A DNA stretch of 64,000 nt. Source: Bog-950 sp964631835. Lineage in GTDB: Bacteria; Bacteroidota; Bacteroidia; Chitinophagales; LD1. Below, in pieces: positions 7,451 to 15,582 of the stretch (the first letter of the stretch is position 1; every line of letters begins with the position of its first letter). Below the pieces are notes generated by a model. The model did not search any database and was not told where the DNA came from. It saw only the letters and a program-made list of their open reading frames with translations. Made by a program: the position numbers and the translations under genes. The stretch is taken from NCBI GenBank assembly GCA_964631835.1, contig CAZWAD010000019.1, positions 10,089 through 74,088 on the forward strand, written 5' to 3'.

Positions 7451-9949
7451 TTACTCAATCAACAGTTTCTTCACCGCCTTAATCCCTTTCGCACTGCGAA
7501 CGGCAACAAAATAAACTCCGCGGCTGAAGCCACCGGTTTCAATATTCAGTAACCGGTTTTCGATGTTTGATGTCAGCAGTGTCCTGCCTGTAATATCGCT
7601 CAAAGTAACTATGCAGCCGGTCAAACTTTCGTCCACCGAAATGGTAACCCTGTCTTTTGCCGGGTTGGGGAAAATACGCACTACCGGTGCGGCACGAGGG
7701 CGGTTAATCACCGAAGTTACTTTTGCCGCCAGGGTGTTCAGGGTGGTATTGGTTACTACCGGTTCGTTAAAGTCGAAATAGATGTAAGCCGTGTTTCGTA
7801 TTTCGGTACCCAACGGCAGATTGTCTTTCAGTTTTATCCGGTACATCACAAAGCCGTGGCTGCCCGGTTCGTTCACATTGCTGTCGGGCAGGTTGATATT
7901 CGGGAAATTAAACCGCAGTACATTGCCTTTCATCTGCAACAGGGGCTCGTGGCTGTAATCTGTCAGTTGAAAAGTGGAAACATCTAAGTGGGTATCAAGG
8001 GTATCGTCAATATAAATATGATGCGCTACGTCAGTACCGGTATTCTGGAAGTTAACCACGTACGTCAGCCACCGGTCGCCATTTATATCCACCTCTGCCG
8101 GTGGCGAAACCTGCTTATTGTTGGGGTCCCAGGAGCCTACTACAATAAAGTTCTGAATAAGAACATTATTAGCCGGATTGTTATCGCCCGTAATCGGGTC
8201 AACAATCAACTGCAGGCAAACACAAGCACCGATCACTTCGCTGCTGTCGGTAGCTACTATACAATTCAAAGCCCGCCAAAAGTTGAGGGTGCCGAAATCG
8301 GCAATGTTCCAAATCACCGTATCGCCCGAAAAGGAAGAAGGCATCAGCGCACCTTGAACCGGTGCAATAAACCGTGCCGACCCTTGTATAACCAGTTTAA
8401 CCGTGCCGCTGAGACCGGTAACACACCTTAACCCGTAAAAGCGCGCCAGGTCGCCTGCGTTGATATAAAGAATGCTCTCCGTACCCGGGCGGAAACTCCA
8501 CCCGTGAACACTGCGGGCTTCCAGGTCGAAGCCGTCTTTACATTCAAAGGCAAAGTTCATGGCATAATGCATGGAGTCGGAAGCGCTGACTGAAGCGCTG
8601 TCGATACCGCTGGCAGGACAGCTTACATTAAACGGAATGGTAGAGGTATCAACCGAAATAGTATAGTCAGTAAAATTATCTACATCGAACGAATAGAATC
8701 CCCGCCCTCCTGTAAATGTTTCCTGTACCAGCGAGCCACCGCTGCGAAGCTGAATGCGTGCATTGCCGATGTCGTTGTCGGTTAATCCTTTCAGGCAGTT
8801 GCGGTTCTTGTCGTAGTAAGTATTGCCGCTCAGATTCCACATGGCTGTACAGCCGTTAGGGTTAAACAAATCGCAAAGCGGCAGGGTGTTCAGTTGCGGC
8901 AGGCTGAAATCCACCGTTCCGTAATTAGGCACGCAGGTAACAGGTGTATTGTAAAACCTCAGGTCGCGCATGTACCTCATGCGCGGGAAACAAGTGAGCG
9001 GATTATTTGAAATATAACATTGCATCATCGAATCCGGAAACTCCGGCAGGCTGGTAATCTGGTTGCTGTCGCAATACAGTTGAATAAGTTTATCGGGCAG
9101 GGTAGGCAGTGTGGTAAGCTGGTTCGATACGCACCCGAGAGTAGCCAGTTTGGGCGGCAGAGCAGGCAAACTGGTCAGTAAATTATTACCGCAAAATAAA
9201 TTAGTAAGGTTGTCGGGCAGCGTGGGTAAGCTCGTCAACTGGTTGGAATAGCAGCACAGGTAGTTCAAATGCGCTGGCAGTGCCGGCAGGCTTGTGAGGT
9301 TGTTTCGGTAACAATACAAACTGTTGAGCGAAGCGGGCAGGGGAGGCAGAGAAGTAAGAAAGTTATCGGTACAGGAGATATATATTAAACCGGAAGGCAG
9401 TGCGGGAAGGCTGGTAAGAAAGTTCCCGTCACATTGCAGATATGTCAGCGTATCGGGGAGAGCCGGCAAACTGGTTAACTGATTGCCCCTGCAATGCAGG
9501 CTCCTTAAACCGGCAGGAAGCGGAGGCAGGCTGGTCAGCCGGTTGTTGTTGAAGTTCAGAATTCTTATTCCCGCGGGTATCACCGGTACCGAGCTGAAAT
9601 TGTTATAGCTGCAAGTAAGGTCCGTTAAACTGTCGGGCAGGGGCGGCAGGCTGGTAAGTAGATTATCGCGGCAAACCAAAGTTTGCAGCCTGTCGAAAAA
9701 CTGAATACCCCACAGGTTGCGGATGCCGTGCCCATAACAACTTACAGTAGCTGCATTGACCACAGCCGGGCAGGTGGTGTCCAACTGCCATCCGGTGCTG
9801 TTATTGCCCTGCACACATCCCGAAAAGTGAGTGGTGCTGAGCCATGTTCCAAAATTTGTGTCCGGCAGGTTTACCCATTGTGCATTGGCAGAAATGGATA
9901 AAAGCAGAAGTGCAAAGAGTACACTCCTTGTGTAGGGTAAATTTTTCAT
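7451..9949 (-). CDS. Secreted leucine-rich-repeat protein with T9SS type A sorting domain
   Basis: 832 residues. A signal peptide (MKNLPYTRSVLFALLLLSIS ending ANA) is followed by ~12 leucine-rich repeats of 20 residues with consensus LxxLxCxxNxLTSLPxLPxx (about residues 65-320). Then come a carboxypeptidase-like/SdrD-B-type segment (DIGNARIQLRSGGSLV), a Bacteroidetes repeat domain with FQNTGTDVAHHIYIDDTLD and YIYFDFNEPVVTNT, and a C-terminal T9SS sorting domain (VRIFPNPAKDRVTISV to RGVYFVAVRSAKG). The protein is thus exported by the type IX system and attached to or released from the cell surface, likely for adhesion or protein binding. The frame extends to 10003; the ATG at 9949 (or 9952) directly precedes the signal peptide. 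Confidence 0.93.
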   Translation of the reverse strand: MKNLPYTRSVLFALLLLSISANAQWVNLPDTNFGTWLSTTHFSGCVQGNNSTGWQLDTTCPAVVNAATVSCYGHGIRNLWGIQFFDRLQTLVCRDNLLTSLPPLPDSLTDLTCSYNNFSSVPVIPAGIRILNFNNNRLTSLPPLPAGLRSLHCRGNQLTSLPALPDTLTYLQCDGNFLTSLPALPSGLIYISCTDNFLTSLPPLPASLNSLYCYRNNLTSLPALPAHLNYLCCYSNQLTSLPTLPDNLTNLFCGNNLLTSLPALPPKLATLGCVSNQLTTLPTLPDKLIQLYCDSNQITSLPEFPDSMMQCYISNNPLTCFPRMRYMRDLRFYNTPVTCVPNYGTVDFSLPQLNTLPLCDLFNPNGCTAMWNLSGNTYYDKNRNCLKGLTDNDIGNARIQLRSGGSLVQETFTGGRGFYSFDVDNFTDYTISVDTSTIPFNVSCPASGIDSASVSASDSMHYAMNFAFECKDGFDLEARSVHGWSFRPGTESILYINAGDLARFYGLRCVTGLSGTVKLVIQGSARFIAPVQGALMPSSFSGDTVIWNIADFGTLNFWRALNCIVATDSSEVIGACVCLQLIVDPITGDNNPANNVLIQNFIVVGSWDPNNKQVSPPAEVDINGDRWLTYVVNFQNTGTDVAHHIYIDDTLDTHLDVSTFQLTDYSHEPLLQMKGNVLRFNFPNINLPDSNVNEPGSHGFVMYRIKLKDNLPLGTEIRNTAYIYFDFNEPVVTNTTLNTLAAKVTSVINRPRAAPVVRIFPNPAKDRVTISVDESLTGCIVTLSDITGRTLLTSNIENRLLNIETGGFSRGVYFVAVRSAKGIKAVKKLLIE

Positions 9950-10027
9950 CATGTGAAAGGGATTTAGAATTTGAAAATAAGCCAAATCCCCCACAATCAC
10001 CAAAAATTATTTTCGGTGCAGGGCTGG

Positions 10028-11017
10028 CTACTCCGGCTTAACTTCCTTAGGCAGTTCGGGCTGTTTTTTTGGTTCGCCAAACAGCGGAACTGGCACTGGC
10101 GGGTTGTCGGCTTCGTTAATGGCAAAGGTGAATACTTTTTCCACCCAGTTCCACCGGTTGCTTTTCCAAATAAAACCTTCGTAAGTGCCATCGGGCACAT
10201 AGCTGAAAGTAGCGCCTTCGGCTTTCTGCTGAGGAGGCGCCACATGGTCGAAAACTATCATGCTCAGTGCAGTGTCGTAATTCAAAACGGTGGAAGCATT
10301 GTATTTGTATTCGATAAAGAACCGGTTGAGGGTGTCGCGCATTTTGGCGCGGGTGGAATCATATTTGAAATAAAACAGCGGGGCGCCAAACTTAGGCTTG
10401 CCGGAGTCATCGAAGGTGAGAACCTCAACCACCTTTCTTCGCGTAATAGCATCAGCCGCTTCAAAACCGAAGAGTGTATAAATGGTTTTCTTGTCCGCCT
10501 GTTTGGAAATGATGTTGTAATAAAGCGCACCGTACCAGTTGCTGTGGGTTGTAACCAGTTGCGGGTGATAAGGCATGGTATCGCTCATGTCAAAGAGCGG
10601 AAACATTTTCAGCTTGGTGCTCTTCATTTGAATAACCCCATAATAGCGGAACTTTCCCCTCGGCAATACAAGCTGCCAGGTAAAAATGCGGAACAGGCTG
10701 TCGGGCGAATAAATCTTCGACACCGTTTCAAACGAATCGAAGGGATAATAGAAAGAGTTATCGTGTTTGAGCGCACTCACGAACATGGGGATAAAAGCGT
10801 AACAGGCTTTTCTGCGCTCTTCCAGAAGCGTATCACCGGTAAACCGGTTCGAAAGCAGATGCAGCGAATCTTCCAGCAGCTTTATCTTTTGCAAATCGGA
10901 TTTGGATATTACAGGGCGGGCAGCCGGCTCAACCGCTTTCTTCGGTATGTTCTTCATTTGTGAGAAAGCGGTAACGTATGCTGCAACAAGAAAGAGAACG
11001 AGAGAAAACTTTTTCAT
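10028..11017 (-). CDS. Exported protein of unknown function
   Basis: 329 residues with a clear Sec signal peptide (MKKFSLVLFLVAAYVTAFSQ) and a Pro-rich C-terminus (PVPVPLFGEPKKQPELPKEV). The mature part is mixed alpha/beta with several Tyr/Phe-rich strands (FYYPFDSFETVSKIY, YYGVIQMKSTKLKMF) and no recognisable catalytic motif or lipobox. I recall similar ~330-residue hypothetical proteins in Bacteroidetes but cannot name a family. It is in the same direction as the thiolase upstream and the LRR protein downstream, about 80 bases from each; shared transcription is possible but not shown. Confidence 0.75.
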   Translation of the reverse strand: MKKFSLVLFLVAAYVTAFSQMKNIPKKAVEPAARPVISKSDLQKIKLLEDSLHLLSNRFTGDTLLEERRKACYAFIPMFVSALKHDNSFYYPFDSFETVSKIYSPDSLFRIFTWQLVLPRGKFRYYGVIQMKSTKLKMFPLFDMSDTMPYHPQLVTTHSNWYGALYYNIISKQADKKTIYTLFGFEAADAITRRKVVEVLTFDDSGKPKFGAPLFYFKYDSTRAKMRDTLNRFFIEYKYNASTVLNYDTALSMIVFDHVAPPQQKAEGATFSYVPDGTYEGFIWKSNRWNWVEKVFTFAINEADNPPVPVPLFGEPKKQPELPKEVKPE

Positions 11018-11078
11018 TTCGCTTTATACTAAGTGACTAAGGTATAAACGAGTAATAGCTGAATATAAGTATGTGTTA

Positions 11079-11111
11079 CCTTAACACCTTAACACTTTCG
11101 TGCCTTAACAC
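11079..11111. repeat. CCTTAACAC direct-repeat cluster (left of thiolase)
   Basis: Three copies of CCTTAACAC within 33 bp, overlapping the thiolase stop codon. A related cluster occurs at 12376-12416 on the other side of the gene. Confidence 0.6.
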
Positions 11112-12280
11112 AGTTCAATAACCACCGCACTCGCCCCGCCTCCTCCATTGCAGATTCCCGCACAGCCGTATTTGCCGCCTTTGTGTTTCAGCACAGAGAT
11201 AAGTGTGCAGATAATCCGCGCACCGCTGGCTCCTACCGGATGCCCGAGAGCCACAGCACCGCCAAACACATTCACCTTTGCCGGGTCAAGACCAAGGAGC
11301 TTGGTGTTAGCCATCGTAACATTCGAGAACGCCTCGTTGATTTCGAAGTAGTCAATGTCTTTTTGCTGTAATCCTGCTTTGGCAATTGCCTTAGGCATGG
11401 CAAGGGCAGGAGAGGTGGTAAAATCATCGGGTGCCTGTTCAGCATCGCCATAGCCGAGAATCCTGGCAATGGGTTTTAAGCCGAGTTCTTTAGCCTTGGT
11501 TCCGCTCATCAGCACAACTGCCGCAGCGCCATCGTTAATCTTAGAAGCATTCACTGCGGTCACCGTTCCGTCTTTACCGAAAGCAGGTTTAAGCGAAGCC
11601 ACCTTCTCCGGACGAAGTTTCTTGTATTCCTCATCCTCTTTCACAAACGCTGACTCTCCGCGACCTGCAATCTCCACATCAAACAACTCATCGCTGAACC
11701 AGCCGTTTTTGTAAGCCTCCGAAGCTCTCCGGTAACTTTCCACAGCAAACTTATCCTGTTCTTCGCGGCTGAAGTTGAATTTCTTCGCGCACCGGTCGCC
11801 ACTGTTGCCCATCATTTCTTTGCTGTATGGGTCCTGCAGGGCATCGCGGACCACAGCGTCAATAATCTCACCATTGCCGTACCGGTAGCCGTTTCTTCCG
11901 TTGGCAATCATGTAAGGAGCGTTGGTCATGCTTTCCATTCCGCCTGCCACTACAATGTTTTTATCGCCAAGCATAATGGACTGCGCCCCGTAAATAATGG
12001 CTTTCATTCCCGAAGCGCATACTTTATTGATAGTAGTAACCGTGGCATTGGCGTGAACACCAGCCGCCAAAGCCGCCTGCCGTGCAGGAGCCTGACCGGT
12101 GTTTGCCTGTATCACATTACCCATAAGCACTTCCTCTACATCGGTTCCTTTTATTCCCGCGCGCTCCATCGCCTTTTTAATTGACTGGGTTCCCAGTTGT
12201 ACGGCACTTAACTGGCCCAGCACCCCACTCATGCTTCCGATGGGTGTCCGCGCCATGCTTACAATATACACTTCGTTCAT
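11105..12280 (-). CDS. Acetyl-CoA C-acetyltransferase (thiolase)
   Basis: 391 residues, standard thiolase length. It condenses two acetyl-CoA to acetoacetyl-CoA or runs the reverse thiolysis in fatty-acid or ketone metabolism. Catalytic Cys88 lies in INKVCASGMK; the GGMESMTNAPY, NEAFSNV, GGAVALGHPVGASGARI (active-site His) and CNGGGGASAVV (second Cys) blocks are all intact. The start MNEVYIVSMARTPIG is typical. It stands alone between an exported unknown and the divergent DUF2797 gene, with related CCTTAACAC repeats on both flanks. It could equally be named phaA/atoB; context does not decide. Confidence 0.97.
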   Translation of the reverse strand: MNEVYIVSMARTPIGSMSGVLGQLSAVQLGTQSIKKAMERAGIKGTDVEEVLMGNVIQANTGQAPARQAALAAGVHANATVTTINKVCASGMKAIIYGAQSIMLGDKNIVVAGGMESMTNAPYMIANGRNGYRYGNGEIIDAVVRDALQDPYSKEMMGNSGDRCAKKFNFSREEQDKFAVESYRRASEAYKNGWFSDELFDVEIAGRGESAFVKEDEEYKKLRPEKVASLKPAFGKDGTVTAVNASKINDGAAAVVLMSGTKAKELGLKPIARILGYGDAEQAPDDFTTSPALAMPKAIAKAGLQQKDIDYFEINEAFSNVTMANTKLLGLDPAKVNVFGGAVALGHPVGASGARIICTLISVLKHKGGKYGCAGICNGGGGASAVVIELC

Positions 12281-12375
12281 AGTTTATCTTTTGATGTTTA
12301 ATCCGGTGCGAAATTATGAAAATAGTTTACCGATTTTGCCCCCTGGTTTCCGGCTTTATGAAGTTGTGGCATTCT

Positions 12376-12416
12376 TTAACCTTAACACTTTAATACATTC
12401 GCACCTTAATACTTTG
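12376..12416. repeat. CCTTAACAC/CCTTAATAC repeat cluster (right of thiolase)
   Basis: Contains CCTTAACACTTT and CCTTAATACTTT 25 bp apart, matching the cluster at 11079-11111 in the same orientation. Confidence 0.55.
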
Positions 12417-12421
12417 GATAT

Positions 12422-13219
12422 ATGCAAGCAGTCGGAGTTCTCGACAAAATGCCCACTTCTTTTATCAACCCGGTTCAGTATTTTTTGAATCTGGGCAGCG
12501 ATAAAGTGCCGGTGAATACTTTGGTAGGCTACAAAATCAAAATGCAATGGACCGGCAACATTTACTGCACGGTTTGCGGTAAGAGGACTCCGAAAAGTTT
12601 TGGTGAGGGCATGTGTTACCCCTGCTTTGCCAACGCACCGGAAAATGCCGAGTGCATTGTTCGCCCTGAATTGTGCGAAGCCCACCTCGGCAAAGGGCGC
12701 GACCCCGAATGGGAAAACCGGAATCACTTCAAACCACACTTCGTGTATCTCGCTTTAACCAATGCTGTAAAGGTTGGCGTAACCCGCGAAGACCAGATTC
12801 CCACACGCTGGATTGACCAGGGCGCACACAAGGGAATCATTCTTGCCGAAACTCCTTACCGGCAGCTCGCAGGATTTATCGAAGTGGTTTTGAAGGAACA
12901 TCTTAGCGATAAAACCAACTGGCAGAAGATGCTGAAGAATGAACCCTGGAACGGAAATGATTTGGCGGAGGAAAAGGAAAGGATTCTTCAGCTTATTCCC
13001 GAACATTTTCAGCAGTACAAATATGAAAGCGATGAGGTGGTCGAGATCATTTACCCGGTGCTGGAGTATCCTCAAAAAGTTACCAGCCTGAATTTCGAGA
13101 AGATGCCTTCGATTGAAATGAAACTTACCGGCATACGCGGGCAGTATTTTATGTTCGAGGGCGGGTATGTTATTAATATCCGCAGCCGCAGCGGGTATGA
13201 AGTGGAGTTAACCGCTTAA
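12422..13219 (+). CDS. DUF2797 family protein
   Basis: 265 residues. It matches the DUF2797 family as I remember it: an N-terminal beta domain, then a cysteine cluster (YCTVCGKRTPKSFGEGMCYPC plus later single Cys residues near 75 and 82) that could bind zinc, then the signature HFVYLALT/KVGVTRE/TRWIDQGA. That last segment resembles a GIY-YIG nuclease core (Y-x-Y ... K-V-G ... R-W), so a nucleic-acid role is possible but unproven. It is divergent from thiolase and convergent, with no gap, with the DUF4197 gene, whose minus-strand stop begins at 13220. Confidence 0.85.
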   Translation: MQAVGVLDKMPTSFINPVQYFLNLGSDKVPVNTLVGYKIKMQWTGNIYCTVCGKRTPKSFGEGMCYPCFANAPENAECIVRPELCEAHLGKGRDPEWENRNHFKPHFVYLALTNAVKVGVTREDQIPTRWIDQGAHKGIILAETPYRQLAGFIEVVLKEHLSDKTNWQKMLKNEPWNGNDLAEEKERILQLIPEHFQQYKYESDEVVEIIYPVLEYPQKVTSLNFEKMPSIEMKLTGIRGQYFMFEGGYVINIRSRSGYEVELTA

Positions 13220-13981
13220 TCAATACTTCGCAGTTCCGAAAACCTTTCTCAGAATTTCACTTACGCGGGCGGCAGGGTCTTTGCGGATTTTAGCTTCTTC
13301 GAGCGAAATCATGTAAAACAAACCGGTAATGGCCTTTCGGGTAACATAGTCGGGTAAGTCCGTTTCCACCTTGGTAACAAAAGGAATGCGGTTGTATTGA
13401 GTCATTACATCGCTCCAGTATTTGGTGGCATTAACTTTATCAAGCGCAACTTGAATGGGCGGCTTGAAAGCAGAGACCAGCTGCTCGGTGGTGGTGCGCT
13501 CCAGAAACCGGGTGGCGGCATCCTGCTGCTTGTTGTTTACTATGCTGATGGCATCGTTCACCGTCATTTGTTTGATGGCATTCACGAAAATAGATGTAGC
13601 TTCTTTAGCCGCGCTTTCAGCTGCGCGGTTAAGCGAAAGCACCACATCGTCAATCATGCTGCCCAAACCCATGTCGCGAAGGGTATTCTCCACCCGTTTC
13701 GCATTTTCGGGAAAAGGAATTTTGATGATGTCGTTTTTGAAATAGCCATCGGTAACCGAAACCTTATCAACTCCCTTGGTAATTCCGTTGCTGAGCGCTT
13801 CTTTAATCGCCTTTACGGCTTCGGCTTCGGTAAAGCCGCCTTTTGACGAGCTGCCGCTGATACCTGTTACCTCTTCCGCTTTTTTAAACACTTTTTTCCC
13901 CAGCCCGCCTAACTGGGCTTCGGAACAGGAAGAAACCAAGAGGAAAAAAACCAGCGGGAAGAAAAATTTGTTCTGTTTCAT
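13220..13981 (-). CDS. DUF4197 lipoprotein
   Basis: 253 residues. MKQNKFFFPLVFFLLVSSC is a lipoprotein signal (Cys19 lipidated). The mature protein is almost all helix and follows the DUF4197 family: FTEAEAVKAIKEALSNGITK, SVTDGYFKNDIIKIPFPENA, and a closing ARVSEILRKVFGTAKY. Members are widespread periplasmic/envelope proteins in Bacteroidetes and Proteobacteria with unknown function. The gene is monocistronic by context, with a long spacer up to dapD. Confidence 0.88.
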   Translation of the reverse strand: MKQNKFFFPLVFFLLVSSCSEAQLGGLGKKVFKKAEEVTGISGSSSKGGFTEAEAVKAIKEALSNGITKGVDKVSVTDGYFKNDIIKIPFPENAKRVENTLRDMGLGSMIDDVVLSLNRAAESAAKEATSIFVNAIKQMTVNDAISIVNNKQQDAATRFLERTTTEQLVSAFKPPIQVALDKVNATKYWSDVMTQYNRIPFVTKVETDLPDYVTRKAITGLFYMISLEEAKIRKDPAARVSEILRKVFGTAKY

Positions 13982-14093
13982 AAATTGTTTTTGTTGTTGA
14001 TTCTATAACAATGCCAAAGTAAAATTATTTCACCGCTTTGTGTTTTCTTAACGAATGCTTCAGTTGTGACCCGGTTTGACATAAAAAGAATTG

Positions 14094-14183
14094 TTGTCAT
14101 CCTGAACCGAGGCTTTGCGAGGTGAAGGAGCTTGTATTTAATACAAGATGTTTCGCTACGGAAACCTTCGCTCAACATGACAA
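14094..14183. repeat. REP-like palindromic element with inner hairpin
   Basis: A 90-bp imperfect palindrome: TTGTCATCCTGAAC at the left faces GCTCAACATGACAA at the right, and the centre holds a perfect stem CTTGTATT-T-AATACAAG (14131-14147). The outer arms resemble the TGTCATCCTGAGC-type intergenic repeats common in bacterial genomes. No ORF. It lies between DUF4197 and dapD. Confidence 0.7.
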
Positions 14184-14228
14184 ATCCCTTTAATTTCGTT
14201 TCGTCAAACTGAGGCATTACCAACGTTT

Positions 14229-14318
14229 CACACAAAGACACGAACGCGCAAAGTTTAAATTCCTTTATGCAAAGATTTGTTTTGTTGTTTTTTCTTTGTG
14301 TCTTCGCGGCTTCGCGAA
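14229..14318. repeat. Imperfect inverted repeat before dapD
   Basis: CACAAAGACAC at 14229-14239 faces CTTTGTGTCTT at 14294-14304, each followed or preceded by GCGC/CGCG-rich DNA. It resembles the TTTGTGTCTTCGTGG-type intergenic repeats of Bacteroidetes. It ends just before the dapD start and could affect its leader RNA. Confidence 0.4.
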
Positions 14319-14329
14319 AAAACATAATG

Positions 14330-15145
14330 ATGGAAAATATACAACAGCAAATTGAGCAAGCCTGGGAAAACCGGGAGCTTTTGAAAACCGCACCGGTTCA
14401 AAAAATTATACGGGATGTTATTGAACTGCTCGACAAGGGGCAGGTGCGCATTGCCGAACCGGCTGCCGGTGGCTGGAAGATAAACGAGTGGCTTAAAAAA
14501 GCTGTTATCCTCTATTTCCCGATTCAGCAAATGGAAACGATTGAAGTTGGCCCTTTTGAGTTTCACGATAAAATTCCGCTGAAGAAGAATTACAAAGCGC
14601 TGGGAGTGCGTGTAGTTCCCCACGCCATTGCCCGCTACGGCAGCTTTGTGCAGAAGGGCGTAATTATGATGCCGAGTTATGTGAACATAGGCGCTTATGT
14701 AGATGAAGGAACTATGGTTGACACCTGGGCAACCGTGGGCTCCTGCGCGCAAATTGGCAAGAACGTTCACCTGAGTGGCGGGGTGGGCATTGGCGGGGTA
14801 CTGGAACCGGTTCAGGCGGCACCGGTTATAATTGAAGATAACTGTTTCATCGGCTCGCGGTGTATTGTGGTGGAAGGTGTGCGGGTGGAGCGCGAGGCGG
14901 TGCTCGGGGCTAACGTGGTGCTTACCATGTCCACCAAAATTATTGACGTAACCAAACCCCAGCCGGTGGAATATAAAGGCTATGTGCCCGCCCGCTCGGT
15001 GGTCATACCCGGCAGCTATACCAAAACGTTTCCGGCAGGCGACTACCAGGTTCCCTGCGCTTTAATCATTGGCACCCGCAAAGAATCAACCGATAAAAAG
15101 ACTTCGCTGAACGATGCGTTGCGCGAGCATAGTGTGGCGGTGTAA
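14330..15145 (+). CDS. dapD: 2,3,4,5-Tetrahydropyridine-2,6-dicarboxylate N-succinyltransferase
   Basis: 271 residues, the family length. It transfers succinyl from succinyl-CoA to tetrahydrodipicolinate in the succinylase branch of lysine/meso-diaminopimelate synthesis (cytoplasm). A helical N-terminus (IEQAWENRELLKTAPVQKII) is followed by a left-handed beta-helix of hexapeptide repeats, with the DapD blocks GVRVVPHAIARYG, VNIGAYVDEGTMVDTWATVG, HLSGGVGIGGVLEPVQAAP and VIEDNCFIGSR. The open frame starts at 14267, but that extension is encoded by the repeat-like leader; the ATG pair at 14327/14330 fits the family N-terminus. Transcribed towards array 2. Confidence 0.95.
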   Translation: MENIQQQIEQAWENRELLKTAPVQKIIRDVIELLDKGQVRIAEPAAGGWKINEWLKKAVILYFPIQQMETIEVGPFEFHDKIPLKKNYKALGVRVVPHAIARYGSFVQKGVIMMPSYVNIGAYVDEGTMVDTWATVGSCAQIGKNVHLSGGVGIGGVLEPVQAAPVIIEDNCFIGSRCIVVEGVRVEREAVLGANVVLTMSTKIIDVTKPQPVEYKGYVPARSVVIPGSYTKTFPAGDYQVPCALIIGTRKESTDKKTSLNDALREHSVAV

Positions 15146-15198
15146 GCTAAAAAGCGGTACAGCATTAATTTTCCCCTGTTTTTATATGGAAAAGGGCT

Positions 15199-15570
15199 TG
15201 CGGTTGCAGCTTTCCGGGGCTTCCGTAGCCGGAAGGGGCACCGGGTTGCAACTTTTCGGNNNNNNNNNNNNNNNNNNNNNNNNNNNNNNNNNNNNNNNNN
15301 NNNNNNNNNNNNNNNNNNNNNNNNNNNNNNNNNNNNNNNNNNNNNNNNNNNNNNNNNNNGGTTTCCGTAGCCGGAAGGGGCACCGGGTTGCAACTTTTCG
15401 GGGTTTCCGTAGCCGGAAGGGGCACCGGGTTGCAACTTTTCGGGGTTTCCGTAGCCCGAAGGGGCACCCGGTTACAACTTTCCGGGGTCTCCATACCTGC
15501 AGAGGGCACCCGGTTACAACTTTTCGGGGTCTGCATACCTGCAGAGGGCATCAGGTTGTAACTTTTCGGG
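15199..15570. repeat. Tandem array 2: 42-bp units of 21-bp-phased dyads, interrupted by an assembly gap
   Basis: Units alternate dyad type A (TTCCG-TAGC-CGGAA) and type B (GTTGCAAC). Centres: 15206.5, 15227.5, 15248.5, then a 100-N gap, then 15369.5, 15390.5, 15411.5, 15432.5, 15453.5, 15474.5, 15495.5, 15516.5, 15537.5 and 15558.5, every 21 bp. In the last A sites the sequence changes to TCTGCA-TACC-TGCAGA: both arms changed together, so the symmetry is kept. The array fills the gap between the convergent dapD and ostA-like genes. Frames reading through it are artefacts of the 42-bp period. Confidence 0.95.
15260..15359. other. Assembly gap (100 N)
   Basis: Exactly 100 N inside array 2; conventional filler of unknown true length. 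The missing sequence is probably further repeat units. Confidence 0.98.
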
Positions 15571-15582
15571 GTTGTTCTATAC

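Noticed and set aside
9971..10963. 330-codon frame antisense to the exported protein at 10028-11017
   Set aside because: The opposite strand has a signal peptide and normal composition; this frame has neither.
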